From Akkermansiaceae bacterium UBA956 (GTDB taxonomy: Bacteria; Verrucomicrobiota; Verrucomicrobiia; Verrucomicrobiales; Akkermansiaceae): a stretch of 64,000 nucleotides of DNA. Where the stretch lies: contig DBCO01000034.1 of the NCBI GenBank assembly GCA_002293145.1, positions 1-64,000 on the forward strand, in the 5' to 3' direction. Of the stretch, positions 17,109 through 26,541 are shown in pieces; the first letter of the stretch is position 1; each line of letters opens with the position of its first letter. Under the pieces are notes generated by a model. The model did no database searches, was not told the origin of the DNA, and saw nothing but the letters and a program-made list of their open reading frames with translations. The position numbers and the translations under genes were made by a program.

Positions 17109-18215
17109 ATGAGCTACTTACTTCTGATTGGTATTCTCTTTCTCGCCTACTCCAATGGATCGAACGATAACTTCAAGGGTGTTGCCTCACTCTATGGGAG
17201 CGGTGCCGCATCGTATCGAACCGCATTGATCTGGGCCACAGCCGCAACCCTGTGCGGTTCGCTGTGTTCGATCTTTCTTGCTCAGGAATTGTTAAAGACA
17301 TTTTCCGGAAAGGGCTTGGTGCCGGATCATTTGGTTGCCTCGCAGCCTTTTCTGTTAGCCGTAGCCATGGGCGCTGGAACGACGGTGATCCTCGCTACCA
17401 AAATTGGTTTTCCCATTTCCACCACCCATGGTTTGACAGGAGCATTAGTCGGCGCTGGCATGGTTGCCAATCACGGCCAAGTGGCCTTCGCTGTATTAGG
17501 CAAACAATTTGTTTTCCCTTTGTTGCTCAGTCCGCTTCTTGCCGTCGTGCTCGGCGGATTTTTCTACCTGATTTTTCGTTTCGCGCGGCTAAAATTCGCC
17601 ATTGGCAAAGAAACCTGCATTTGCATCGGCGGAGAAAAAACCGTCCATGCCATGGCGCAGCCGCAATCGGTCTTTGCCGCCGAATGTGCCAATTGGAGTA
17701 TTGCAATGGATAGTGAAGCTCACTGCACCCAACGCTATACAGGTACGATGTTCGGGATCAACTGCCAACGCTTGATGGATGTAGCTCATTTTCTCAGTGC
17801 TGGAGTGGTCAGCTTCGCCCGAGGATTAAACGATACGCCAAAAATCGCTGCCTTACTTTTAGTGATTCAGGCATTAGAAATGCATTGGGGCATGAGCCTG
17901 ATCGGTGTGGCAATGGCGCTTGGGGGCATAGTCAATTCTCGTAAAATCGCTGAAACCATGGGGCGTAAAATCACCGACATGAATCACGGTCAAGGATTCT
18001 CCGCTAACTTTGCCACAGGCTTGCTGGTAATTTTCGCTAGCAAATTCGGTTTGCCCGTCTCAACCACTCATGTATCCTGCGGCGCACTGTATGGCATGGG
18101 TCTCACGACTCGCAAAGCCGATAGCAAAACCATGCGCAGCATTGTGTTGTCATGGGTGCTCACGCTTCCCATAGCTGCTGTTATCTCAGCGGTTTTCATG
18201 TGTGTTTACGTGTGA
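17109..18215 (+). CDS. pit: PiT-family inorganic phosphate permease
   Basis: 368 residues with about ten hydrophobic segments. The two inverted halves each carry the family motif: NGSNDNFKGVA near the N-terminus and RGLNDTPKIAALL in the second half. STTH loops are present in GFPISTTHGLTGALVG and GLPVSTTHVSCGALYG. The central soluble loop is unusually cysteine-rich (ETCICIGG, AAECANW, AHCTQRY, INCQRL). It imports phosphate, and adventitiously arsenate, with H+ or a metal-phosphate complex. It starts 18 bases after arsC, so glf-arsC-pit form one unit. Confidence 0.93.
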   Translation: MSYLLLIGILFLAYSNGSNDNFKGVASLYGSGAASYRTALIWATAATLCGSLCSIFLAQELLKTFSGKGLVPDHLVASQPFLLAVAMGAGTTVILATKIGFPISTTHGLTGALVGAGMVANHGQVAFAVLGKQFVFPLLLSPLLAVVLGGFFYLIFRFARLKFAIGKETCICIGGEKTVHAMAQPQSVFAAECANWSIAMDSEAHCTQRYTGTMFGINCQRLMDVAHFLSAGVVSFARGLNDTPKIAALLLVIQALEMHWGMSLIGVAMALGGIVNSRKIAETMGRKITDMNHGQGFSANFATGLLVIFASKFGLPVSTTHVSCGALYGMGLTTRKADSKTMRSIVLSWVLTLPIAAVISAVFMCVYV

Positions 18216-18326
18216 ATTTAGTATAAAAAAATGTTACTACGCTTGTATCCATACATTTGTTTCCATATTGTATTAAGTCAGTTAATCTAGTATTTAACAA
18301 AGTTATCCATTAAGAACGCAATTCTC

Positions 18327-19073
18327 ATGAAAGTATTTCCTAAAACCATTCACCAAATATGGCTTGGCAAAAATCCATTTCCTCCATGTGCCGAGCCATG
18401 GCGCGCGAGCTTTCAGAAGTACATGCCCGATTGGGATTACAAACTATGGCGCGACGAGGATATCGCGGCGATATCAGATCAATTTCTCTGCCGCGATCTA
18501 GCGATGAATGAGAGCTTGGGCATGGGAATACGTCCAGATATCATACGTTTTGAAATTTTACGCTTGTATGGTGGCTTATATCTTGATCATGACATGGAGC
18601 TCTTCCGGCCAGTTGATGAAATCATGTTGGATGATTGTTTGCATTTCGGATTTGATCTTCCAGGAGTGGATTCAGCAGGTACAGCAATTCTAGCTGCCCC
18701 CCAAGAACATCCGTTTTGGGAGTTTTATCTGAGGAAAATTAGAGCTAGTGTCCCAAGCGTACGGCCAGAAAATCCCTGGGACGTGTTAAACCTTACAGGG
18801 CCCGGAGCATTGCGTAAGGCAATTGGTGAATGGTTAGCTGGCAATTTTACAGGTCATGCGATTTGCGATCAGGATGGCTTTGTTGCGGGCCATATATTTG
18901 AGCATGGTGATATGGTTGGTTGGTCAAGGAATGCTGTATTCCCATATCACATCAGCGAGAAAGATTATTCGGGCTTTCGCAAAGATGATTATCCCAACGC
19001 GTACGCCGCGCACCATTGGCAAGGAGAGTGGTTCCGCGAGGATGCCGAATACAAGTCGCACCATTCATCTTAG
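18327..19073 (+). CDS. DXD-motif glycosyltransferase (GT32-like)
   Basis: 248 residues, soluble. PKTIHQIWLG at the N-terminus, RPDIIRFEILRLYGGLYLDH and the catalytic DXD (DHD) are hallmarks of the Gly_transf_sug/GT32 group, which transfers hexoses from nucleotide sugars to lipids or glycans. The C-terminal AAHHWQGEW matches the family's closing His-Trp motif. It follows the permease after 111 AT-rich bases that may hold a promoter, and precedes the second DUF3431-like protein by 39 bases. Given glf upstream it probably acts in surface-glycan assembly; the sugar is not known. Confidence 0.9.
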   Translation: MKVFPKTIHQIWLGKNPFPPCAEPWRASFQKYMPDWDYKLWRDEDIAAISDQFLCRDLAMNESLGMGIRPDIIRFEILRLYGGLYLDHDMELFRPVDEIMLDDCLHFGFDLPGVDSAGTAILAAPQEHPFWEFYLRKIRASVPSVRPENPWDVLNLTGPGALRKAIGEWLAGNFTGHAICDQDGFVAGHIFEHGDMVGWSRNAVFPYHISEKDYSGFRKDDYPNAYAAHHWQGEWFREDAEYKSHHSS

Positions 19074-19112
19074 AAAAAGTATTGATGCAGTAATATTCGA
19101 AAAAACAATAGC

Positions 19113-20888
19113 ATGAGTTGGACTGACGTTTTTCCTGTTCTCACAGATGAGATGATTGAAGATTTTGAGGCGAGTGCCACAAAATGCGATCTTGCAGAGC
19201 TTTTTCGCATAAAACGTGTTATTCCTTCTATTGACGCGAGTAAAAAGATATCATGTAAGATGATAGCCGCTACTTCATTGTATGCGGTTCAGCACTTACA
19301 GCCAATTGTTGAAGGCGCTGGTCAACTGCAAGTATTAAGGCCAGAAATATCATTTCGTATTTATCTCGCCGCCGACTTGGAGGACATGATTGATCCTTTG
19401 TTAGCTGTGGGTTGTGATGTTTTTTTAATGGAAGACCTTTCAACGTCTGAAAATTTTCAAGATATGTGGAGATTTCTTGCTTTATCAGAAAAGGATGTAT
19501 GGGTTACAATTACAGATGCGCAACGAGCCCGGTCTATTTTTTACGATGTGGAACGCACAGAACTGATACAGAAAACTGGTCATGGACTCTGGCGTGCCCC
19601 TTATGTCTTGTCACACGGAGAGATTGATTCGCCTGGAGTTTATCGCCCCATAATGAGTTGCCAGTTCGGTGCTAAAGGTGGAATCAATATTGAAAATCTC
19701 ATTAGGGCACATATTTGGAACACTGCTCGCGGAACTCTACGAAGCAGATGCACGATTGCAGGTAAGGAAGCTGTTGATATCGAAGGGTGTCAAATTAACC
19801 AGAAAGGTTTTGGGGAATGGTTCTTGCTCTCAGCGTTCTATCCACGCATAGCAGCGGATGGGGTAATGACGTTTCGTTCGTGGGATGATAATCACTGCAA
19901 TGCTTGGTATGCCTTAGATATCGAGTATGTGACGTGGGCCAATCCACAAAGCGAAATTTTCTATTATGGTTCCAGTAAATTTCTAGAATCCCCACCTAAG
20001 GTAAACCCACCAAAGGTAAAACCGCGACCAAAGCCAAAGAGCATTCATGCTGTTCGATTGATCACAGAAGCAAAATCGATTCGAGAAATCTATCCTCCTG
20101 CAAAATCGAAAGAGCGCGTTACCCTATGCGTGGCACGCTATGAAGAAGATATTGATTGGCTACTTCAGTTAGAAGATGATATTAATATCGTTCTCTATAA
20201 TAAAGGTTCTGAGATCAAGAACAAGGCGCTGCTAAAGCGCATAAATTCGCTGATACCACTCAAAAACCAAGGACGTGAAGCCGACACTTATTTGCGGCAC
20301 ATTCGCGACTACAAACACCGTGGTGATTGCGAATGGACAGTATTTTGTCAAGGGGAACCATTTTCACATAGCCCGGACTTTCTTGATTTGATAAAGCTGC
20401 GTGAACATTGGAGAGAAGTTCAGTCACTTACTGCCTGCTACATGGACGCTAGAGACATACCGCCTTCTATCATCATAAAGAGTGATCTTTCAGAATATAT
20501 AAAAGGTAAGCGATGCCGGACTGAATTCTGCACTATACGCACGATGGAACCCATGCACTACTTTGATCATGGCAATAGAAATTTTATGATGGATTTTTGC
20601 AATCATCATAATCTGCCTGATGGTTGGAGTATAGGCGGTTATTTTTTGGAGAAATGTGGATTGGACGATTTAGCAAAACAGGCTTGGGACGCAACATTGA
20701 TGCAATTTAGTTTCGGAGCAATGTTTGCTGTTCGCAATAATCGATTAGGACGGTTAGGTAGAACGTCATTGAATAAAATGATACGGCTAGCTTGCGGACA
20801 TCATAGTGCTGGTTTTGTCTATGAAAGAATGTGGCTACATTTTTTTGGGCAGCCATTTATCAAAGTTGAACGCTCTTATTTGGACTAA
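19113..20888 (+). CDS. DUF3431-like C-terminal domain protein, second paralogue
   Basis: 591 residues, about 40 shorter than the paralogue at 10543-12438, mainly through a deletion after residue 60 and a shorter N-terminal helix region. Shared landmarks, in order, are MSWTDVFPV, FRIYLAADL, MWRFLALSE, IWNTARGTL, FYPRIAADG, DIEYVTWANPQSE, a Pro/Lys linker (about 293-310), CVARYEEDIDWL, IVLYNKG, GREADTYLRHI, TVFCQGEPF, DGWSIGGYFLEKCGL and WLHFFGQPFIKVER. Its reading strand is opposite to that of the first copy, so the two sit as outward bookends of the cassette. The gene ends the plus arm, directly after the DXD glycosyltransferase. Function is unknown; catalytic residues cannot be assigned. Confidence 0.85.
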   Translation: MSWTDVFPVLTDEMIEDFEASATKCDLAELFRIKRVIPSIDASKKISCKMIAATSLYAVQHLQPIVEGAGQLQVLRPEISFRIYLAADLEDMIDPLLAVGCDVFLMEDLSTSENFQDMWRFLALSEKDVWVTITDAQRARSIFYDVERTELIQKTGHGLWRAPYVLSHGEIDSPGVYRPIMSCQFGAKGGINIENLIRAHIWNTARGTLRSRCTIAGKEAVDIEGCQINQKGFGEWFLLSAFYPRIAADGVMTFRSWDDNHCNAWYALDIEYVTWANPQSEIFYYGSSKFLESPPKVNPPKVKPRPKPKSIHAVRLITEAKSIREIYPPAKSKERVTLCVARYEEDIDWLLQLEDDINIVLYNKGSEIKNKALLKRINSLIPLKNQGREADTYLRHIRDYKHRGDCEWTVFCQGEPFSHSPDFLDLIKLREHWREVQSLTACYMDARDIPPSIIIKSDLSEYIKGKRCRTEFCTIRTMEPMHYFDHGNRNFMMDFCNHHNLPDGWSIGGYFLEKCGLDDLAKQAWDATLMQFSFGAMFAVRNNRLGRLGRTSLNKMIRLACGHHSAGFVYERMWLHFFGQPFIKVERSYLD

Positions 20889-20964
20889 TTCAATCTTGAT
20901 CCATTATTTGGCCATGCGCTAGCTGGTGCTTGCTTCGCAAGGTAAATTCAGGCAGGCTCCACGC

Positions 20965-21669
20965 ATGCCCTTTTCCTCTCTGCAAGATCGCCCGAAGCGC
21001 GAGATGGAACATTGGGTGATCGCGGGTGGTTGTGCGTTGACATTTTTGAGTGCAACAGCGAATGCGGGGTTTTTGATTGAGCTAGGCACCTCGGTGAGTC
21101 ACTTGACGGGAGATGTTTCGAAGGTGGCAGTGGAGTTTGCGCAAGGCACGCACCGTGTTGTGGAATTGGCGATGAATTTGTTAGTCGCGACCTTGAGTTT
21201 TCTGTTGGGGGCGACGATGGCGGGGTATGCAATCCATCACCCGAGTTTGGAAATTTCCCGTCCTTACGGCAGGGCGGTGATGGTGATTGGCGTGTGTATG
21301 CTGATTGCCCACGCGGTGTTGTCGGCCTTTCCGCTCGCGGCGATCGGCGTGGCGAGTTTTGCGTGTGGTTTTCAAAATGCGTTAGCCACGCACTATCGTG
21401 GCATGATTTTGCGGACGACCCACATTACGGGATTGCTCACGGATTTGGGCACCAACCTTGGCATGACCATGCGTGGGCACGACATCGCGCGGTGGAAAAT
21501 TTTGATACCGCTGTTCTTGGTGCTGAGTTTTTTTCTTGGCTCAGCTTTGGGGGCGGTGTTGGTGATTCGCTTGCACGCGCCATTTCTTCTGGTGGTGGCA
21601 TCTTTGTATGTGGCGGGCGGGTTATCGTGGTCGATCTACAAGCATTGGTTTAGCCCGAAGATGAGATGA
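20965..21669 (+). CDS. DUF1275 (YoaK-family) integral membrane protein
   Basis: About 234 residues from the ATG at 20965; a GTG at 20926 in frame would add 13 residues. Six to seven hydrophobic segments are visible. The conserved early phrase with SATANAGFLIELGTSVSHLTGD and the central FACGFQNALATHYRGMILRTTHITGLLTDLG are characteristic of DUF1275. The family is widespread but has no established function, and transport is only assumed. The base composition returns to the G+C-richer style of the chromosome here, marking the right edge of the AT-rich island. Confidence 0.88.
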   Translation: MPFSSLQDRPKREMEHWVIAGGCALTFLSATANAGFLIELGTSVSHLTGDVSKVAVEFAQGTHRVVELAMNLLVATLSFLLGATMAGYAIHHPSLEISRPYGRAVMVIGVCMLIAHAVLSAFPLAAIGVASFACGFQNALATHYRGMILRTTHITGLLTDLGTNLGMTMRGHDIARWKILIPLFLVLSFFLGSALGAVLVIRLHAPFLLVVASLYVAGGLSWSIYKHWFSPKMR

Positions 21670-21718
21670 TTGGCTAGTTGGGCAAGGAATAGGAATTGCT
21701 TTTTCAAGGAGAGAAGCC

Positions 21719-22762
21719 ATGCTCTCCGGCCGTATTGGGTTGAAGCGTATGATGGTTGGGAAAAAAGTTGTGATGGGGATGTGGTTGTTATCGATGGTGA
21801 CGGCGCACGCTCAAGCACCGGGCGGACCGGTGATGGTGGAGAGCTACGAGGTCAAGGCAGCTCCTTTTTCCGAACAAGTATCGACGGTCGGCACGCTGCG
21901 TGCCAACGAATCGGTGACGCTGGTGGCGGAAACCTCGCGGCGATTGGTGAAAATTTTGGCACAAGAGGGAGCCACGGTGAAAAAAGGCGAACTCTTATTT
22001 CAGCTCGATGATGCCGAATTGCAGGCGGAGCTTCAAGAAATCGAGGCAAAACTGGCACTGGCCTTGGCGAACAAAACGCGCAATGAGCAGCTACTGCCCA
22101 CCAAGGCGATCAGTCAGCTAGAAGTGGACATTGCACGAGCCGAGTGGAGCATTTTGGATGCGCAAAAAAAGACCAAATTGGTGGAAATCGAACGCGCTCA
22201 GGTGCGTGCGCCCTTCGACGGCTGCATGGGTGTGCGCTTGGTGAGCGAAGGCGCATTTTTGAGTCCAGCGACGCCGTTGACAACCTTGCAAGATCTCTCG
22301 CAGATGAAGATCGATTTTTCCTTGCCCGAGCGCTATGCCTCGGTGATCAAAAAAGGTCTCGAATTCAGCTTTACGATTGCGGGGCAGGGCAAAGAACAAC
22401 GCGGTTCGATCACCGTGATCGAACCAGCGATTGATGAGGCGACGCGCAGTTTGCGAGTTCGTGGTGTCTGTCAGGCTGCGAGTGGTCTTGCGCCCGGAGG
22501 TTTTGCCGATGTGAAGCTTACCTTGAGCACCGATTCTCTGGGCTTGATGTTGCCGACGCAAGCAATCGTGCCATCGCCCCGCGGACATGGCGTGTATCTG
22601 ATCGAGGAGGGCAAAGCGAAATTTCAGGAAATCCGCATCGGCACGCGAACACCGGAGCAAGTGCAGGTAGTGCAAGGATTGCGCGAAGGACAAATCGTCG
22701 CTACTACGAATCTCAACCGCGTGCGCCCGGGCGTGGAACTCAGCATCGCAACGAAACCATGA
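21719..22762 (+). CDS. RND efflux periplasmic adaptor (HlyD/AcrA family)
   Basis: 347 residues with an N-terminal signal or anchor segment (about 15-32) and no lipobox cysteine. An alpha-hairpin (about 95-145) is flanked by lipoyl half-motifs: ILAQEGATVKKGELLFQLDD and RAPFDGCMGVRLVSEGAFL. Beta-barrel and membrane-proximal domains follow. It bridges an inner-membrane RND pump to an outer-membrane channel. A good ribosome site (AAGGAG about 8 bases upstream) supports the ATG at 21719. The stop overlaps the pump start by four bases (ATGA). Confidence 0.93.
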   Translation: MLSGRIGLKRMMVGKKVVMGMWLLSMVTAHAQAPGGPVMVESYEVKAAPFSEQVSTVGTLRANESVTLVAETSRRLVKILAQEGATVKKGELLFQLDDAELQAELQEIEAKLALALANKTRNEQLLPTKAISQLEVDIARAEWSILDAQKKTKLVEIERAQVRAPFDGCMGVRLVSEGAFLSPATPLTTLQDLSQMKIDFSLPERYASVIKKGLEFSFTIAGQGKEQRGSITVIEPAIDEATRSLRVRGVCQAASGLAPGGFADVKLTLSTDSLGLMLPTQAIVPSPRGHGVYLIEEGKAKFQEIRIGTRTPEQVQVVQGLREGQIVATTNLNRVRPGVELSIATKP

Positions 22763-25700
22763 GCCTTTCTGCTGTTTGCATTCGCCGTCCAGTCTTGGCG
22801 ATTGTTTTCTCCATTCTGATTGTGTTGTTTGGCATCACGGGATTTTATTTCCTCGGTGTGCGCGAGTATCCAGCGGTCGATCCGCCGATCGTCACGGTGC
22901 AAACAACCTACCCCGGAGCAAACCCCTCGGTGGTGGCTTCACAGATCACAGAACCGCTCGAACAAGTGATCAACGGCATTGCTGGGATTCGCACATTGAG
23001 TTCGGATTCGCGCGATGAGCGCAGCACGATCACGGTGGAATTTACGTTAGATACGGATCTCGATACGGCAGCGAATGATGTGCGAGATCGGGTGGCGCGG
23101 GCGGCGAGAAATTTACCCGTTGATGCGAATCCTCCAGTGGTGGAAAAAGCCGATGCCGATTCGTTTCCGATCGTGTTTCTCTCGATGGAGAGCGATCAGC
23201 TTTCGATTTTGGAAGTCAGCAATCTTGCGGATCGCGTGGTGCGTGAGCGCATGGAAACGATTCCCGGAGTTTCCTCGGTGCGGATTTTTGGTGAAAAACG
23301 CTACTCGATGCGCTTGTGGATGGACCCGCAAAAAATGGCGATGCATCAGGTCACGGCTGAGGATGTGCAAATCGCCCTGCAGCAGCAAAACGTCGATCTG
23401 CCGAGTGGTCGCATCGAGGGTGCAACCACCGAACTGGGCCTTCGCACCTTGGGTCGATTGAATCAACCGGAGGAGTTTGAAAAAATGATCATCCGCGAAA
23501 ATCAAGGACGACAAATTCTCTTTCGCGACATCGGTTATGCCGAACTCGGGCCCGAAGTTTTGCGCACAGGACTGAAAGAAAATGGTCAGCCAAAAATCGG
23601 CGTTGCTCTGATCCCACAGCCGAACACTAATGCGATCGCCATCGCTGATGAATTTTACAAACGCATGGTGCAGGTAAAAAAAGAACTGCCCGACAGTGTC
23701 AAGTTAGAGATTGGCTATGACTTTACCCGCTTCGTGCGCAATAGCGTGACCGAGGTGCAGGAAACCTTGGTGATCGCATTCGTGCTGGTGGCCTTGATCA
23801 TTTTCGTTTTCCTCCGCGATTGGCGCTCGACGATCATTCCCGTGATTGCCATTCCGGTGAGCATTATCTCCGGATTTTTCATCATGTACATCGCCGGCTT
23901 TTCGATCAACGTGCTGACTCTGGTGGCGATCGTGCTCTCGATTGGTCTGGTCTGCGATGATGCCATTGTGGTGCTCGAAAATATTTACTCGAAGATCGAA
24001 GCGGGGATGTCTCCGTTAGAAGCCGCGCTCAAGGGATCGCGCGAAATTTACTTTGCCGTGATCTCGACGACCGTGGCCTTGGCTGCGGTTTTTGCGCCGC
24101 TGATTTTCCTATCGGGATTGACTGGCAGATTGTTCCGTGAGTTTGGCATCACTCTCGCGGGATGCGTGTTGGTTTCCGCCTTCGTTGCCTTGTCGCTCTC
24201 GCCAATGATGTGTCGGTTCATGCTGAAAAAACATGGTGCACGCCCGAATTGGTTGTATCGTGTGACCGAGCCCTTTTTCCGCGGCATGACGACAGTCTAT
24301 CGGAAATTGCTTGTGCCATTTTTGCGTTGGCGCTGGATTGCTTTGCCAATTCTGTTAGGTAGTGCGGTATTGATTTATCAAATGATGAAGGTCTTGCCGC
24401 GGGAGCTAGCACCTTTGGAAGATCGGGAAAACATTCGCATCAACGTCACCGCGCCAGAAGGTTCGACGATGGAATACACCGAGAGCTGGATGGATAAAAT
24501 TGCCGTCTATGCGCAGGACCAAGTGCCCGAGGCGCGTCGCTCGTTCAGCATTTTAGGTGGCGGCATGGGGCGTACAGATGCGAACACGGCGATTCAGAAT
24601 TTATACTTATCGCCGCCGAATGAACGCGACAAAACGCAGGCGCAACTTGCGGAGCAACTGATGCGTGACCTCAGTCAATTCACGGGAGTGCGAGCATTTC
24701 CGACACAGCCGCCGACCATTGGTGACCGCCGTGCGGGACAACCTCTTTCGTATGTATTGCAGGCACCAAATTTCGAAGCGATGGTTGAGGTATTGCCGAA
24801 ATTTCTTGCCGAAGCGAATCAGAGCACGATCGTGCGACAAGTGGATGCCGATCTCAAAGTGAATCGTCCCGAGGGTGTCGTGCGGATCAATCGCGCGCGC
24901 GCCGTGGCACTTGGTTTGAATATGCAAGAAATCGCGCGAACTATTGAGTATGCCTACTCGGGCCGACGATTCGGATACTTTCTGAAAGATGGCAAGCAGT
25001 ATCAAGTCATCGCGCAAATGCAGCGAGAAGATCGCAATGAGCCGAGCGATTTGAAAAACCTCTACGCACGCAACAAGGAAGGTCGGATGATCTCGCTCGA
25101 CAACGTCGTAAGCTATGAAGAATCGGCAAGTCCCGCGGCGATCTATCGTTTCAATCGATCAGTCTCCGCGACAATTCAAGGCACACCAGCACCAGGCTAC
25201 ACTTTGGGCGATGGCATCACGGAAATGGATCGCATTGCGGCCAAGGTATTGCCCGAAAATTTTCGCACGACATTGTCTGGGCAATCGCGCGATTTTGTCG
25301 ATAGTTCGTCATCGTTGCTTTTCGCTTTTCTCCTCGCACTGCTGATCATCTACCTTGTGCTTGCTGCCCAGTTCGAGAGTTTTCGCGATCCATTCATCAT
25401 CATCTTGACCGTGCCACTGTCGCTGGCCGGCGCGCTTTATTCGCTTCATGTTACTGGACAAACGCTCAATGTTTTTAGCCAAATCGGCATCATCATGCTG
25501 ATCGGGATCGTCACCAAAAATGGCATTCTGATTGTCGAGTTCGCGAACCAGCAACGCGAGGCAGGCATGACGAAACTGGAAGCGGTGTTAGATGCATCGA
25601 TCAGTCGTTTCCGTCCCATCTTGATGACCAGCCTGTCGACAATTTTTGGCATCTTGCCGATCGCCTTGTCGTTGGGGGCGGCAGGGAGTTCACGAAAATC

Positions 25701-25830
25701 GTTAGGTATTGCCGTAGTCGGCGGATTGATCGTAGCGGGCTTCCTGACCTTGTTTGTGGTGCCCGCTGTCTATGCAATCTTCTCGAAAAAGCATCGCGTT
25801 GTTCCTGACGAAGGACTCTTTGAGGCCTGA
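22759..25830 (+). CDS. RND-family multidrug efflux permease (AcrB/MexF-like)
   Basis: 1023 residues, standard length. It starts with the typical AVCIRRPVLAIVFSILIVLFG first membrane helix and YPAVDPPIVTVQTTYPGA. The proton-relay aspartates are D400 and D401 in GLVCDDAIVVLENI. Two duplicated halves give 12 membrane helices and two large periplasmic loops, ending with a repeat of the TM7-12 set and VVPAVYAIFSKKH. It extrudes hydrophobic compounds using proton flow. It is coupled to the adaptor gene, but no TolC-type outer-membrane factor follows within the window, so the channel must be encoded elsewhere. Confidence 0.96.
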   Translation: MSLSAVCIRRPVLAIVFSILIVLFGITGFYFLGVREYPAVDPPIVTVQTTYPGANPSVVASQITEPLEQVINGIAGIRTLSSDSRDERSTITVEFTLDTDLDTAANDVRDRVARAARNLPVDANPPVVEKADADSFPIVFLSMESDQLSILEVSNLADRVVRERMETIPGVSSVRIFGEKRYSMRLWMDPQKMAMHQVTAEDVQIALQQQNVDLPSGRIEGATTELGLRTLGRLNQPEEFEKMIIRENQGRQILFRDIGYAELGPEVLRTGLKENGQPKIGVALIPQPNTNAIAIADEFYKRMVQVKKELPDSVKLEIGYDFTRFVRNSVTEVQETLVIAFVLVALIIFVFLRDWRSTIIPVIAIPVSIISGFFIMYIAGFSINVLTLVAIVLSIGLVCDDAIVVLENIYSKIEAGMSPLEAALKGSREIYFAVISTTVALAAVFAPLIFLSGLTGRLFREFGITLAGCVLVSAFVALSLSPMMCRFMLKKHGARPNWLYRVTEPFFRGMTTVYRKLLVPFLRWRWIALPILLGSAVLIYQMMKVLPRELAPLEDRENIRINVTAPEGSTMEYTESWMDKIAVYAQDQVPEARRSFSILGGGMGRTDANTAIQNLYLSPPNERDKTQAQLAEQLMRDLSQFTGVRAFPTQPPTIGDRRAGQPLSYVLQAPNFEAMVEVLPKFLAEANQSTIVRQVDADLKVNRPEGVVRINRARAVALGLNMQEIARTIEYAYSGRRFGYFLKDGKQYQVIAQMQREDRNEPSDLKNLYARNKEGRMISLDNVVSYEESASPAAIYRFNRSVSATIQGTPAPGYTLGDGITEMDRIAAKVLPENFRTTLSGQSRDFVDSSSSLLFAFLLALLIIYLVLAAQFESFRDPFIIILTVPLSLAGALYSLHVTGQTLNVFSQIGIIMLIGIVTKNGILIVEFANQQREAGMTKLEAVLDASISRFRPILMTSLSTIFGILPIALSLGAAGSSRKSLGIAVVGGLIVAGFLTLFVVPAVYAIFSKKHRVVPDEGLFEA

Positions 25831-25913
25831 TCCTAGCGATGGTCTGACGGGCGTAATTTCGCGCAACTTGAAGGAAACTTCTTGCCAAATCATTCGGATT
25901 TTCACCATACCAC

Positions 25914-26465
25914 ATGCCAATTACCAAGGGCGTGCGCAGCGTCAGCGGTAAGCCGAATTTGCATGTGCCTGCTCGCATGGGAATTCTCAGCTCGGCACGT
26001 TTCCCGATGCATTCACTCTCATCGGATGATCTGAACTTTTGCAACAATCTGACATTTCATCAATTATTCCAATCAATACCTATGTCGATAGTGGGCGTCG
26101 TTATCAATTCAACCATATGCTGCATCACCTCCAAGCAAGTTGCATCTCCCCTTCTGTATTTTTCGTTAGGAATCGTCAATCCCGAAAGCCATAAAACGCA
26201 GGCGCAATTGGATGCGGTGATGATTGATGCGCGGACGGGATTCATTTATGGGGCGGTGGGCGATACCGGGACGAGCTATGGCGTTGCGCTGACGTTGTTG
26301 GAGAGTGAATTCGTCAAGCAAAGTGGCAAGAGTCGCGCCACGGATAGTGCGCGTAAGAAGCTGGTCAAGCGCTTCCCTGCCTTTTTGGGAGAACGTCAAT
26401 CGTCAGCACGTGCGTTGAGAAATTTCCGTAATGTGGCGCATTTCCTGCTCGCCACGAAGCAGTAG
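25914..26465 (+). pseudogene. Decayed coding sequence, C-terminal part of a lipoprotein-like gene
   Basis: The frame is open for 183 codons, but only the last ~100 residues (from SLGIVNPESHKTQ, with AQLDAVMIDARTGFIYGAVGD) read like a real protein. That phrase resembles the C-terminal strand region of small envelope lipoproteins of the rhombotarget type. Upstream, protein-like stretches appear in another frame (IIPINTYVDSGRRYQFNHML around 26060-26115) and no signal peptide or lipobox is present. This suggests frameshifts in the N-terminal half. It lies between the RND operon and the first CotH gene, and the 710-base gap there holds nothing else recognised. Confidence 0.4.
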
Positions 26466-26541
26466 ATCGGCTATGACTGGGCGAAGGAAATTAGGTTAGC
26501 ATTACACCCGAACCCGATTCCCCCACTGATCTCTCAACCCT

